NCBI RefSeq assembly: GCF_900110575.1
Contig: NZ_FOEF01000011.1
Location: 186,001-250,000 of the forward strand
Direction of reading: 5' to 3'
DNA from: Amycolatopsis saalfeldensis
GTDB lineage: Bacteria; Actinomycetota; Actinomycetes; Mycobacteriales; Pseudonocardiaceae
DNA: 64,000 bases
This document shows, piece after piece, positions 54,880-63,832 of the stretch. The notes beneath the pieces are model-generated. The model ran no database searches and was not told where the DNA came from. It saw nothing but the letters and a program-made list of their open reading frames with translations. The position numbers and the translations under genes are program-made. Numbering within the stretch: position 1 is the stretch's first letter; each line of letters starts with the position of its first letter.

Positions 54880-56025
54880 TTAGCGGATTCGCTCCCCCCG
54901 TCGCCAGACTCCGTAGGTGAGCGGGACTCCCGGCCGGTACGCCAGGTGAGTGACCGACGGCGCGTCCAGCACGTGCACATCCGCCCGCGCCCCCACCCTC
55001 AGCACACCCACGTCTGCCCGCCGCAGCGCCCGCGCCCCGCCCGCGGTGGCCGCCCACACCGCCTCGTCGATGGTCATCCGCATCTGCAGAACCGCCGTGG
55101 CGACACAAAAAGCCATCGACGTCGTATACGAGCTGCCGGGATTGGCATTGCTGGCCAACGCGACCGTCGCCCCCGCGTCCAGCAGTCGCCGCGCCGGCGC
55201 GAGGGACTGGCGAGTCGAGAGGTCGCAAGCCGGCAGCAGGGTCGCGACAGTGTCGGACGCCGCGAGGGCCGCCACATCCTCGTCACTCAGGTACGTGCAG
55301 TGGTCGACGCTCGCCGCGCCGTGCTCCACCGCCAGCCGCACCCCCGCGCCTTCCCCGAGCTGGTTGCCGTGCACCCGCAGCCCGAGGCCCCGCCCGGCCG
55401 CGGCCTTGAGCACCCGTGCCGACTGCGCTTCGTCGAACGCCCCGGTCTCGCAGAACACGTCCGCCCACCGCACGTGCCCCGCCACCGCGTCGAGCATCTC
55501 GCCGCAGACCAAGTCCACATAGGACTCCGCGTCGGCGCCGGGCGGCACGAGGTGGGCGCCCAGGAACGTGACCTCGTCGGCCACCGCCGCCGCGATCCGC
55601 GCCGAGCGGGCCTCGTCGGCGACGGTCAGCCCGTACCCGGTCTTGGTCTCCAGGCACGTCGTTCCCTGCGCGGCCGCTTCATCGACATGTCGACTCAGGT
55701 TCCGGGTCAGCTCCTCGTCGGAGGCCGCCCGCGTCGCGCCGACCGTGACGGCGATTCCCCCTGCCGTATAAGGCTTCCCGGCCATCCGTGCCTCGAACTC
55801 GGCGGTGCGGTCACCGGCGAAAACCAGGTGGGTGTGGCTGTCCACCCAGCCCGGCAGCACCGCTCGCCCCTCGACGTCCACGCGCTCGTCGGCGGCCGGC
55901 GCGCGAACGGCCGGCCCGACCCACGCGACGACACCGCCGTCCAGCACCAGCGCGACGTCAGCCGGCTTGCCCAGCTCGGCGTCGTTCGTGGTGAGCTCGC
56001 CGATACCCGTGATCAGAGTTGCCAC
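54880..56025 (-). CDS. hutI: imidazolonepropionase
   Basis: A 381-residue amidohydrolase for step 3 of histidine degradation: it opens 4-imidazolone-5-propanoate to N-formimidoyl-L-glutamate. Zinc ligands lie in the DSHTHLVFAGDR motif; further family motifs are ETKTGYGL, CDLSTRQSLAPARRLL and the second metal loop GLRVHGNQLGE. It starts at GTG 56025, overlapping hutF by 13 bp, and is the last gene of the hut operon. Length is slightly short but complete. Confidence 0.92.
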   Translation of the reverse strand: MATLITGIGELTTNDAELGKPADVALVLDGGVVAWVGPAVRAPAADERVDVEGRAVLPGWVDSHTHLVFAGDRTAEFEARMAGKPYTAGGIAVTVGATRAASDEELTRNLSRHVDEAAAQGTTCLETKTGYGLTVADEARSARIAAAVADEVTFLGAHLVPPGADAESYVDLVCGEMLDAVAGHVRWADVFCETGAFDEAQSARVLKAAAGRGLGLRVHGNQLGEGAGVRLAVEHGAASVDHCTYLSDEDVAALAASDTVATLLPACDLSTRQSLAPARRLLDAGATVALASNANPGSSYTTSMAFCVATAVLQMRMTIDEAVWAATAGGARALRRADVGVLRVGARADVHVLDAPSVTHLAYRPGVPLTYGVWRRGERIR

Positions 56026-57317
56026 AACGCCTCGATCTCCTTGGCCAGTACGGTTTCCGGTCGCTCCACCAGCAGATGCCCGCCGTCGCGGACCACCTCG
56101 CGGCCCGCCACCACGACACTGCGCACGTCGGTGGCCGCGGCCGCGAACACCACCCCGGACGGCTCAGCCCCGGCCGTGCGAACCGAGTCCATCGCGACCG
56201 TCACCAGGTCCGCCCCGGCGCCGACCGCCAGCTCGCCCACCTCCGGCCAGCCGACCGCGGCGTGATCGGTGCCCGCCGCCAGCAGTTCCTCGACGCTGAA
56301 CCGGCCGCGCTGTTCACTCGCCAGCCGGTCGTCCAGCTCCAGTGCCCGGGTCTCCTCGAACGCGTCGACCACGGCGTTGCTGTCACTCCCGATGCCCAGC
56401 CGCGCCCCGGCGTCGAGCAGCGCCCTGGCCGGGCCGATGCCGTCGCCGAGGTCCCGCTCGGTGGTCGGGCAGAAGCAGACCCCGGCGCGCGCGTCGCCGA
56501 GCCGCTTGATGTCCTGGTCAGTGAGGTGGGTGGCGTGCACGGCGGTGAGCCGCTCCCCCACCACCCCGTGGCTGTGCAGGAGTTCGGTCGGCGTCATGCC
56601 GTACGCGGCGAGGCACTGTTCGTTCTCGGCCCGTTGTTCGGAAAGGTGGACGTGCAGCGGCCGGTCCGCGGGCACACCCTTGTCCACTTCGGACAGCTGA
56701 GCATCGGGCACCGCGCGGACCGAGTGGATCGCGCCGCCCACCCGGAACCCAGCTTCTTCCTCGAGCAGCGAGACGCGTTCCGCCCACCGCTGCGCGGAGC
56801 CGTCGGAAAACCGTTGCTGCACCTCGTCCGGCGGCACACCGATGCCGCCCGCGAGGTAACAGGTATCAAGCAGCGTCAGGCGAATCCCGGCATCACGCGC
56901 CGCCTCGCGCAGCGCCTCACCCATCGCGTTCGGCGACGCGTACGGCTTCCCGCCCGGCGCGTGGTGCAGGTAGTGGAACTCGCCGACGCTCGTGTACCCG
57001 GCCAGCACCATCTCCGCGTATACCCCGCGCGCGAGCCGGTAGTAAGAATCCGGATCGAGCCGCGCGGCGAGGGAGTACATCCGCTCCCGCCAGGTCCAGA
57101 ACGTGCCGCGCTCGTGGTGGGTCCGCCCCCGCAACGCCCGGTGGAACGCGTGGGAGTGCTCGTTCGCGAACCCCGGCAACGTCAGTCCGTTGAGGATGGT
57201 GCCGACCCGCGGCGCGTCCTGCGTCACCGCGGTGACCCGGCCGTCCGCCACCTCGATCAACACCCCGTCGGCGATCCCGCCGGGCAACCACGCTCGCTCA
57301 CACCAGAAGGCCTTCAT
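56013..57317 (-). CDS. hutF: formimidoylglutamate deiminase
   Basis: A 434-residue amidohydrolase that deiminates N-formimidoyl-L-glutamate to N-formyl-L-glutamate and ammonia, defining the five-step histidine route. Motifs: NEHSHAFHRALRGRTH (metal His pair), GEFHYLHHAP, LHVHLSEQRAENEQC and the DSNAVVDAFEE region. It overlaps hutI by 13 bp and the M20 gene by 4 bp. The product, N-formyl-glutamate, would be the substrate of the next enzyme. Confidence 0.92.
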   Translation of the reverse strand: MKAFWCERAWLPGGIADGVLIEVADGRVTAVTQDAPRVGTILNGLTLPGFANEHSHAFHRALRGRTHHERGTFWTWRERMYSLAARLDPDSYYRLARGVYAEMVLAGYTSVGEFHYLHHAPGGKPYASPNAMGEALREAARDAGIRLTLLDTCYLAGGIGVPPDEVQQRFSDGSAQRWAERVSLLEEEAGFRVGGAIHSVRAVPDAQLSEVDKGVPADRPLHVHLSEQRAENEQCLAAYGMTPTELLHSHGVVGERLTAVHATHLTDQDIKRLGDARAGVCFCPTTERDLGDGIGPARALLDAGARLGIGSDSNAVVDAFEETRALELDDRLASEQRGRFSVEELLAAGTDHAAVGWPEVGELAVGAGADLVTVAMDSVRTAGAEPSGVVFAAAATDVRSVVVAGREVVRDGGHLLVERPETVLAKEIEALWQL

Positions 57318-58510
57318 GCCGCCAGCCGCTCCAGCACCTCGGCCAGCGCCCGCGCGCCGGTCTCGACGTCGTCAACCTCAGCGAACTCCTCCGGCGAGTG
57401 GCTGATCCCCGTCGGATTGCGCACGTACAGCATCCCGGCCGGCACGAACCCGGACAGGATCGCCGCGTCATGCCCGGCCCCGGTGGGCAGCTCCGGCGGA
57501 TCGCCGAGCCATCCGCCCAGGTCACGGCGCAGACCCGCGTCGAAGACCACGTCGTCCGAATAGGACTCGCGTGTGACCGCCAGGCGACAGCCTTCAGCCT
57601 CGGCCGCCGCCCCGGCCGCCTGCCGGATCTCCTCGACCAGCTCGGGCGTGCCGGTGCCGGGCACCCGCGCGTCCAACCACAGGTCCACAGTGGACGCGAT
57701 CACGTTGGTGCCGCCGGGCGTCGGAACCAGCCGTCCGACGGTGGCGCGCGCGTCGGCGTGCGTCCGCGCCAGCCGCCGGACGGCGACCACGGTCTCGGCC
57801 GCGGGCAGCATCGGGTCGGCACGGTCGGCGATCAACGTCGCCCCGGCGTGGTTTCCCTGGCCTTCGAACGAGAACCGCCACCGGCCGTGCGCGATCACGG
57901 TACTGCCGACCGCCACCGGCCGGCCGAGGTCGACCAGACCGCGGCCCTGCTCGACGTGCAGCTCGAGGAACCGCCCGACCAATGCCAGCCGGTCCGGGTC
58001 GGCGCCCAGCCGCTCGGCGTCGAGGCCGGACTTCACGGCCGCCTCGGCGAACGTGACCCCGCTCTGATCACGCAGCCCGCGCGCCTTGTCCGCGTCGATC
58101 GTCCCGGTCAGCAGCCGCGAGCCGAGGCAGGGCACCCCGAACCGGCCGCCCTCCTCCTCGGCGAACACCACCACGGCGAACGGCTTGACCGGGCGAAATC
58201 CCTTGCGCTGCAAGGACTCCACTGCCGCCAGCGCACTCGCCACCCCGAGCGGCCCGTCGAACGCGCCGCCGCCGGGCACCGAGTCGAGGTGGCTGCCGGT
58301 GACCACCGCGTCCGGCCCCGGCGCGCCCCACCAGGCCCACAGGTTGCCGTTTCGGTCGGTCTCGACGTCCAGCCCGAGCCGCTGCGCCCGCTCCACGAAC
58401 CACGTTCGCAGGTCGTGCTCCGGCGCGTCGAACGCATGACGCGAGTAGCCGCCGCGCTTGCCGTCACGGCCGACGTCGGCGATTTCCTCCAGCAGACCGG
58501 ACGCTGTCAC
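57314..58510 (-). CDS. M20-family amidohydrolase (allantoate/N-carbamoyl-amino-acid hydrolase type), likely N-formylglutamate hydrolase
   Basis: A 398-residue zinc hydrolase of the allantoate amidohydrolase/N-carbamoyl-L-amino-acid hydrolase group. Motifs: GSHLDSVPGGGAFDGPLGV (bridging Asp and His), FAEEEGGRFGVPCLGSR, ELHVEQGRGL and GAGHDAAILS. In the five-step pathway the final step, deformylation of N-formylglutamate, is normally done by HutG, which is absent here. This gene sits between hutU and hutF with 4-bp overlaps, so it probably fills that step. Assignment rests on context; the annotated family reaction would be release of ammonia or carbamoyl groups from ureido compounds. Confidence 0.83.
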   Translation of the reverse strand: MTASGLLEEIADVGRDGKRGGYSRHAFDAPEHDLRTWFVERAQRLGLDVETDRNGNLWAWWGAPGPDAVVTGSHLDSVPGGGAFDGPLGVASALAAVESLQRKGFRPVKPFAVVVFAEEEGGRFGVPCLGSRLLTGTIDADKARGLRDQSGVTFAEAAVKSGLDAERLGADPDRLALVGRFLELHVEQGRGLVDLGRPVAVGSTVIAHGRWRFSFEGQGNHAGATLIADRADPMLPAAETVVAVRRLARTHADARATVGRLVPTPGGTNVIASTVDLWLDARVPGTGTPELVEEIRQAAGAAAEAEGCRLAVTRESYSDDVVFDAGLRRDLGGWLGDPPELPTGAGHDAAILSGFVPAGMLYVRNPTGISHSPEEFAEVDDVETGARALAEVLERLAA

Positions 58511-60165
58511 TGCTCATCCCGCATCGGCACCCGGACGCCGCGCTCGTCGGCGACGTCGGCCGCGCGCTCGTACCCGGCGTCCACGTGCCGGATCACGCCC
58601 ATGCCCGGGTCGTTCGTGAGCACCCGCTCCAGCTTCTGCGCGGCGAGCGGCGTGCCGTCGGCCACACTCACCTGGCCGGCGTGGATCGACCGGCCCATGC
58701 CGACGCCGCCGCCGTGGTGGATCGACACCCAGCTGGCGCCCGACGAGGTGTTGACCAGCGCGTTGAGCAGCGGCCAGTCGGCGATGGCGTCGGAGCCGTC
58801 GGCCATGCCCTCGGTCTCCCGGTACGGCGAGGCGACGCTGCCGGAGTCGAGGTGGTCGCGGCCGATCACCACGGGGGCCTTCAGCTCGCCGCTGGCCACC
58901 ATCTCGTTGAACCGCAGCCCGGCCAGGTGCCGCTCGCCGTAGCCGAGCCAGCAGATCCGCGCGGGCAGCCCCTGGAACGCCACGCGCTCACCTGCCAGCT
59001 TGATCCAGCGCGCGAGGGATTCGTTCTCCGGGAACAGTTCCAGCATCGCGCGGTCGGTCGCCGCGATGTCCTCGGGGTCGCCCGAGAGCGCCGCCCAGCG
59101 GAACGGGCCGTTGCCCTCGCAGAACAGCGGCCGGATGTAGGCGGGCACGAAGCCCGGGAAGTCGAACGCGCGCTCGCAGCCGCCCAGCTTCGCCTCGCCG
59201 CGCAGTGAGTTGCCGTAGTCGAAGACCTCGGCGCCGGCGTCGAGGAAGCCGAGCATCGCGTTCACGTGGTCGGCCATCGACTCGCGCGCGCGGTCGGTGA
59301 ACTCGTCGGGCTTCTTGGCGGCGTAGTCCGCCCAGTCGTCCACGGAAATGCCCTTGGGCAGATAGGAAAGCGGGTCGTGCGCCGAGGTCTGGTCGGTGAC
59401 GATGTCGACCTCCACCCCGCGGCGGAGCAGCTCCGGCAGCACCTCGGCGGCGTTGCCGACAACGGCGACCGAAAGCGCCCGCCGCTCCTTCTTGGCGGCG
59501 GTGACCCGGCGGATCGCGTCGTCGAGGTTGTCGGCCACCTCATCGAGATAACGGGTCTCGACCCGGCGGTGCGCACGCTGCGGATCGCACTCGATCACGA
59601 GCGCCACGCCGTCGTTCATCGTGACGGCGAGCGGCTGCGCGCCGCCCATCCCGCCGAGCCCGGCGGTAACGGTGAGGGTGCCTTTCAGCGTGCCACCGAA
59701 GCGTTTTTTGGCGACGGCGGCGAACGTCTCGTACGTACCCTGCAGGATGCCCTGCGTGCCGATGTAGATCCACGAGCCGGCCGTCATCTGGCCGTACATC
59801 GTGAGGCCCTGCTGTTCCAGGCGCCGGAACTCCGGCCAGGTCGCCCAGTCGCCCACCAGGTTCGAGTTCGCGATCAGCACCCGCGGCGCCCACTCGTGCG
59901 TGCGGAACACGCCGACCGGCTTGCCGGACTGGACGAGTAGCGTCTCGTCGACCTCCAGCGCGGTCAGCTCGCGGGTGATCGCGTCGAAGCTCGCCCAGTT
60001 GCGGGCCGCCTTGCCGGTGCCGCCGTAGACGACCAGGTCGTCCGGCCGCTCGGCGACCTCGGGGTCGAGGTTGTTGTGGAACATGCGCAGCGCGGCCTCG
60101 GTCTGCCAGCTCTTCGCGGTGAGCGTGGTGCCGCGGGCGGCGCGGACGGTGCGGGCGGTGCTCAT
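58507..60165 (-). CDS. hutU: urocanate hydratase
   Basis: A 552-residue NAD-dependent enzyme converting urocanate to imidazolonepropionate. It contains the NAD-binding GLGGMGGAQPLAVTMNDG (TLTVTAGLGGMGGAQ), the family motifs GTQGILQGTYETF and LFCEGNGPFRWAALSGD, and active-site Cys region GLPARICWLGYGERH. Length is exactly typical. Start ATG 60165 has GGAGG 4 nt upstream and overlaps the hutH stop by 4 bp, so it is translated with hutH. Confidence 0.95.
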   Translation of the reverse strand: MSTARTVRAARGTTLTAKSWQTEAALRMFHNNLDPEVAERPDDLVVYGGTGKAARNWASFDAITRELTALEVDETLLVQSGKPVGVFRTHEWAPRVLIANSNLVGDWATWPEFRRLEQQGLTMYGQMTAGSWIYIGTQGILQGTYETFAAVAKKRFGGTLKGTLTVTAGLGGMGGAQPLAVTMNDGVALVIECDPQRAHRRVETRYLDEVADNLDDAIRRVTAAKKERRALSVAVVGNAAEVLPELLRRGVEVDIVTDQTSAHDPLSYLPKGISVDDWADYAAKKPDEFTDRARESMADHVNAMLGFLDAGAEVFDYGNSLRGEAKLGGCERAFDFPGFVPAYIRPLFCEGNGPFRWAALSGDPEDIAATDRAMLELFPENESLARWIKLAGERVAFQGLPARICWLGYGERHLAGLRFNEMVASGELKAPVVIGRDHLDSGSVASPYRETEGMADGSDAIADWPLLNALVNTSSGASWVSIHHGGGVGMGRSIHAGQVSVADGTPLAAQKLERVLTNDPGMGVIRHVDAGYERAADVADERGVRVPMRDEQ

Positions 60166-61691
60166 CGGACCTCCAGTTCGGCGGCGGCCAGGACGGCGCC
60201 CGACCGCACGAGTTCTTCGGCGGCCGCGATCTCGGGCGCCAGGTGACGGTCGGGGCCGGGGCCCTCGACCTTGGTGCGGAGCAGCTCGCGGACCCGGCCG
60301 GTGACCGGCGAGGGCTCCAGCGGCGCCCGGAAGTCCAGCGCGCGGGCGGCCGTGAGCAGCTCGATCGCCAGGACGGTGGTGAGCCCGTCGACGGCCTTGC
60401 GCAGCTTGCGCGCCGCCGACCAGCCCATGGACACGTGGTCCTCCTGCATGGCGCTGCTCGGGATCGAGTCGACCGAGGCCGGCACCGCGAGCCGTTTGAG
60501 CTCGCTGACCACGGCGGCCTGCGTGTACTGGGCGATCATGTGGCCGGAGTCGACGCCGGGGTCGTTCGCGAGGAACGGCGGCAGGCCCTGCGAACGGGCC
60601 TTGTCGAGCATCCGGTCGGTGCGGCGCTCGGCGATGCTGGCGACGTCGGCGACCGGGATGGCCAGGAAGTCCAGCACGTACGCCACGGGCGCGCCGTGGA
60701 AGTTGCCGTTGGACTCGACCCGGCCGTCGGCCAGCACGACCGGATTGTCCACAGCGGACCGCAGCTCGCAGTCCGCGACGAGTTCCGCGTGGGTCAGCGT
60801 GTCCCTCGCGGCGCCGTGGACCTGCGGCGCGCACCGCAGCGAGTAAGCGTCCTGCACGCGGTTGCAGTCCGGCCCGCGGTGGCTTTCGACGATCTTCGAG
60901 CCCTGCAGCGCCGCGAACATGCGCGCGGCGGACTTCGCCTGGCCGGGGTGCGGGCGCAGGGCCTGCAGGTCGGCGGCGAAGGCGCGGTCCGTGCCGAGCA
61001 GCGCCTCCACGCTCATCGCGGCGGTGAGGTCCGCGACGTCCAGCAGCCGGTGCAGGTCAGCGGCCGCCAGCAGCAGCATGCCGAGCATGCCGTCGGTGCC
61101 GTTGGTGAGCGCGAGGCCCTCCTTCTCGGCGAGGACCACGGGCTCGATGCCCGCCAGCGCCAGCGCCTCGGCGGCCGGTTTCGTCCGGCCCTCGTGAACG
61201 ACCTCGCCCTCGCCCATCAACGCGAGCGCGACGGCCGCGAGCGGGGCGAGGTCACCCGAGCAGCCGAGCGAGCCGTACTCGTGGACGATCGGGGTGATGT
61301 CGGCGTTGAGCAGGGCCGCAAGCGTTTGCGCGGTCTCCGCCCGGACGCCGGTGTACCCGCTGGCGAGGGTGCGCAGGCGCAGCAGCATGAGCGCGCGGAC
61401 CACCTCGGGCTCCACCGCCGGCCCGGCGCCCGCGGCGTGCGAGCGAATCAGGCTGCGCTGCAGCGCCGTGCGGCTCTCGAGCGGGATGTGCCGCGTCGCG
61501 AGCGCGCCGAAGCCCGTCGAGACGCCGTACGTGGGTGTCGTGGCGTGCGCGAGGTTCTCGATGTGCTGGCGGGTGGCGGCGAGGTTCTTCCCGGCCGCGT
61601 CGGTCAGCCCGACGGTCGCGTGGCCGCGGACGACGTCGACGACGTCCGCCGCGGTCATCGGCTGCGGGCCCAGGAGTACTTGTTCCGGCAT
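60162..61691 (-). CDS. hutH: histidine ammonia-lyase
   Basis: A 509-residue lyase that deaminates histidine to urocanate, the first step of the pathway. The MIO cofactor segment reads GSLGCSGDLAPLA with Ser145; the usual first residue of the triad is Ala, here Cys144, as in Streptomyces enzymes. Other motifs: TYGVSTGFGALATRHI, QDAYSLRCAPQVHG and NGNFHGAPVA. It heads the hutHU-M20-hutF-hutI operon and is divergent from an IclR regulator across a repeat array. Confidence 0.95.
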   Translation of the reverse strand: MPEQVLLGPQPMTAADVVDVVRGHATVGLTDAAGKNLAATRQHIENLAHATTPTYGVSTGFGALATRHIPLESRTALQRSLIRSHAAGAGPAVEPEVVRALMLLRLRTLASGYTGVRAETAQTLAALLNADITPIVHEYGSLGCSGDLAPLAAVALALMGEGEVVHEGRTKPAAEALALAGIEPVVLAEKEGLALTNGTDGMLGMLLLAAADLHRLLDVADLTAAMSVEALLGTDRAFAADLQALRPHPGQAKSAARMFAALQGSKIVESHRGPDCNRVQDAYSLRCAPQVHGAARDTLTHAELVADCELRSAVDNPVVLADGRVESNGNFHGAPVAYVLDFLAIPVADVASIAERRTDRMLDKARSQGLPPFLANDPGVDSGHMIAQYTQAAVVSELKRLAVPASVDSIPSSAMQEDHVSMGWSAARKLRKAVDGLTTVLAIELLTAARALDFRAPLEPSPVTGRVRELLRTKVEGPGPDRHLAPEIAAAEELVRSGAVLAAAELEVR

Positions 61692-61744
61692 GGGGCCATT
61701 GGACAACGATCGGCGGCGGGGCGGGAGTCGCGGCCGGGTGGTTG

Positions 61745-61762
61745 TGTCTGGTATTCAAGACA
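61745..61762. promoter_or_regulatory. palindrome in the hutH promoter region
   Basis: TGTCT (61745-61749) and AGACA (61758-61762) are inverted repeats separated by 8 bp. The site is 54 bp before the hutH start and upstream of the repeat array. It is a possible operator for the divergent IclR-family regulator. Confidence 0.4.
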
Positions 61763-61814
61763 GTGCGTGGCCGGGGCGTCGGCGCGTGGTGCGAGTGTCC
61801 CTCTCGTGCACGTC

Positions 61815-62172
61815 GATGCGCTCCGTTCGCGACGGTGGTGGGCTTGGGTTGCCGGACACCGCTCACGCGCGGACCGGATTGAAGTTGATGGGCTTCGCTC
61901 GCAACGGAGGTGTGCTTGGGTTGCGGACTCCGCCCACGCGCGGGCCGGATTGGAGTTGATGGGCTTCGCTCGCAACGGAGGTGGGCTTGGGTTGCCGGAC
62001 ACCGCCCACGCTCGGACCGGATTGAAGTTGATCGGCTTCGCTCGCAACGGAGGTGTGCTTGGTCACCGGACACCGCTCACGCGCGGACCGGATCGGAGTT
62101 GATCCGCTCCGCTCGCAGCGGAGCCGAACTCGGGTGGGGTTGCTCAACCCGCTCGCGCCGGATCCGGAAATG
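61815..62172. repeat. five tandem copies of a 71-72 bp repeat between hutH and the IclR gene
   Basis: Units start at 61815, 61887, 61958, 62030 and 62101, each opening GATSSGCTYCGYTCGC and containing GGTTGCCGGACACCGC and CGGACCGGATTGAAGTT. Units 2-4 are nearly identical; 1 diverges slightly and 5 strongly. Unit 5 has a perfect GCTCCGCT-CGC-AGCGGAGC stem-loop, and the others have weaker versions. No open frame is convincing. The array occupies most of the 608-bp region between the divergent hut operon and IclR gene. Confidence 0.85.
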
Positions 62173-62299
62173 AGCCGGCGTTGCGGGGCTCCGCTCGCGC
62201 CCAGCGCCAGGCTCGGCCTGCAAGGCGCCGGACCCAGGCCGGAGCTACCGTCCGCCAGGAGGAATGCCGGACCTGGTCCGGAACGGAAGGAGGCCATCC

Positions 62300-63085
62300 G
62301 TGAGCAGTTCGGACGTCCCCGCGCTCCGCAGCGGCTTGGCCGTGCTGCGGCTGCTGGCGGGCCACGCGGGCCCGGTCTCGGCCGCGGCCATCGCGCGTGA
62401 CCTGCACTTGCCCCGCTCGACCACGTACCACCTGCTCAACGAGCTGACCGCGGCCGGCTTCGTCGCCCACCTGCCGGCCGAACGCCGTTACGGATTGGGC
62501 ATCGCCGCCTTCGAACTGGGCTCGGCCTACCTGCGCCACGACCCGCTGGAGCGCCTGGCGGGGCCGTTGCTGCGCAAGCTCGTGGACCGCATCGGGCACA
62601 CCGCGCACCTGGGCGTGCTGCACGGCAACGAGTCCCTGTACCTGATCAAGGAGCGTCCGGCCCGCCCGGAAACCCTGGTCACCGACGTCGGTGTGCGGCT
62701 GCCCGCGCACCTGACGGCGTCGGGCCGCGCGATGCTGCGCCACCTGCCCGCCGCGCACGTCCGCGCCCTCTTCCCGTCCTCGGCGTCGTTCGTCCGCCGC
62801 ACCACCCGCGGCCCGGACTCACTGGCCGCCCTGCGCCGCACCCTCGCCGCCGAACGCCGCCTCGGCTGGTCCCTGGAAGACGGCCACGTCACGGCCGGCT
62901 TCGCCTCCGTCGCAGCCCCCGTCTTCGACCACGGCGCCCGCCCCCTGGCGGCGATCAGCGTGACCCTGCGCCACCACTGCCCGGAGGACACCCCGTGCCG
63001 GGAAACGTTCCCCACCCTGGCCGGCGAGGTCGCCACCGCCGCCGCCGACCTGACCACCCGCATCGGCGGCAGCGTCCCCGCCTGA
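62300..63085 (+). CDS. IclR-family transcriptional regulator of the hut operon
   Basis: A 261-residue regulator. The N-terminal helix-turn-helix (about 10-65) reads VSAAAIARDLHLPRSTTYHL followed by LLNELTAAGFV; the C-terminal effector domain (about 80-255) has LGVLHGNESLYLIKERP, LPAHLTASGRAMLRHLP and ITFASVAAPVF-type segments ending DLTTRIGG. The GTG at 62300 has GGAAGGAGG 6 nt upstream; an ATG at 62264 is crowded by its ribosome site. It is divergent from hutHUFI and probably controls it, perhaps in response to urocanate. Confidence 0.88.
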   Translation: MSSSDVPALRSGLAVLRLLAGHAGPVSAAAIARDLHLPRSTTYHLLNELTAAGFVAHLPAERRYGLGIAAFELGSAYLRHDPLERLAGPLLRKLVDRIGHTAHLGVLHGNESLYLIKERPARPETLVTDVGVRLPAHLTASGRAMLRHLPAAHVRALFPSSASFVRRTTRGPDSLAALRRTLAAERRLGWSLEDGHVTAGFASVAAPVFDHGARPLAAISVTLRHHCPEDTPCRETFPTLAGEVATAAADLTTRIGGSVPA

Positions 63086-63421
63086 ACGTCGTGGAAATAC
63101 CGACGGGTGCTGACATTACTCCGTTCGCCGATTCACGATCTCCCCGATCGGACTATTCGGCGATTCGGATTGTTACAGATCGCAAACGCGTAAACCCCTG
63201 GTGCAGGACGTTCACGTCCTTTCGAATGGCGCCCACAACGCCTCCCGCACCCCCTGGAGACCACGTTGAACCAGGTCACGACAACCCGCTCGCCCGATCA
63301 TGAATATTCCACTCCCATATACCCCTCCCCACCGCATCCGAAAACGATAAGATTTATCCCGTTTGCGAGACACGCGGTTCCGAAAACAGTGTTCGAGTCA
63401 GGCGTAACGGGGAGAACGCAG
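63086..63421. other. intergenic region, AT-richer, with two short palindromes
   Basis: No gene. AGGACGT (63205-63211) and ACGTCCT (63214-63220) form a perfect hairpin stem followed by TTT, a weak terminator for the IclR gene. GATAA (63346-63350) and TTATC (63354-63358) form a 13-bp palindrome about 64 bp before the next start and could be part of its promoter. Base composition between 63100 and 63400 is less GC-rich than the surrounding genes. Confidence 0.4.
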
Positions 63422-63832
63422 ATGACTGAACAGCCAGGGGCGCCGGACGATGCGGAAAGCACTCTCGGCAGGGCGAGCTTCTTCACCATTGATCATCCGG
63501 CCGACGGCGGCAGCGCGGCCGGTTTCCGCCTGAGCCGGGAGGCGATGATCGCGGAGCTGGCGAATTTGGAGAGCCTGCGAGACACCATCGACAGACAGGT
63601 GGACACGGCCCGGCCCATGTGGTCGATCCTGTCCCCAGGGCAGGATCCGGCTTCCCTGCGCAACACCGACGCCAGCAACACCTCCGGCGACTTCTACCGA
63701 GGTCATCTCGGCCGGGAGAGCGGGTATCTCAGCACTGTCATCCAGAAGATGCGAGCAGCGCTCGGCCTTCACGAGACGACCGATCAGCAAGCCGGCACCG
63801 CCGTCAAGCAGGCCGGCCAGGGACCAGTCTGA
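63422..63832 (+). CDS. helical-hairpin protein upstream of a DUF3558 lipoprotein
   Basis: A 136-residue protein without signal peptide. A helix with AMIAELANLESLRDTIDRQV, a turn containing PMWSILSPG, then a second helix YLSTVIQKMRAALGLHE: the two-helix layout of WXG100/ESX-like small proteins, though the exact WXG is absent. The ATG at 63422 has GGGGAG upstream; an earlier start would add non-homologous residues. It is coupled to the next gene (TGATG). ESX-like export is an inference; function unknown. Confidence 0.65.
   Translation: MTEQPGAPDDAESTLGRASFFTIDHPADGGSAAGFRLSREAMIAELANLESLRDTIDRQVDTARPMWSILSPGQDPASLRNTDASNTSGDFYRGHLGRESGYLSTVIQKMRAALGLHETTDQQAGTAVKQAGQGPV

Noticed and set aside
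61815..62172. CRISPR array.
   Set aside because: Units are contiguous with no unique spacers, no cas genes are near, and the 71-72 bp unit is too long.
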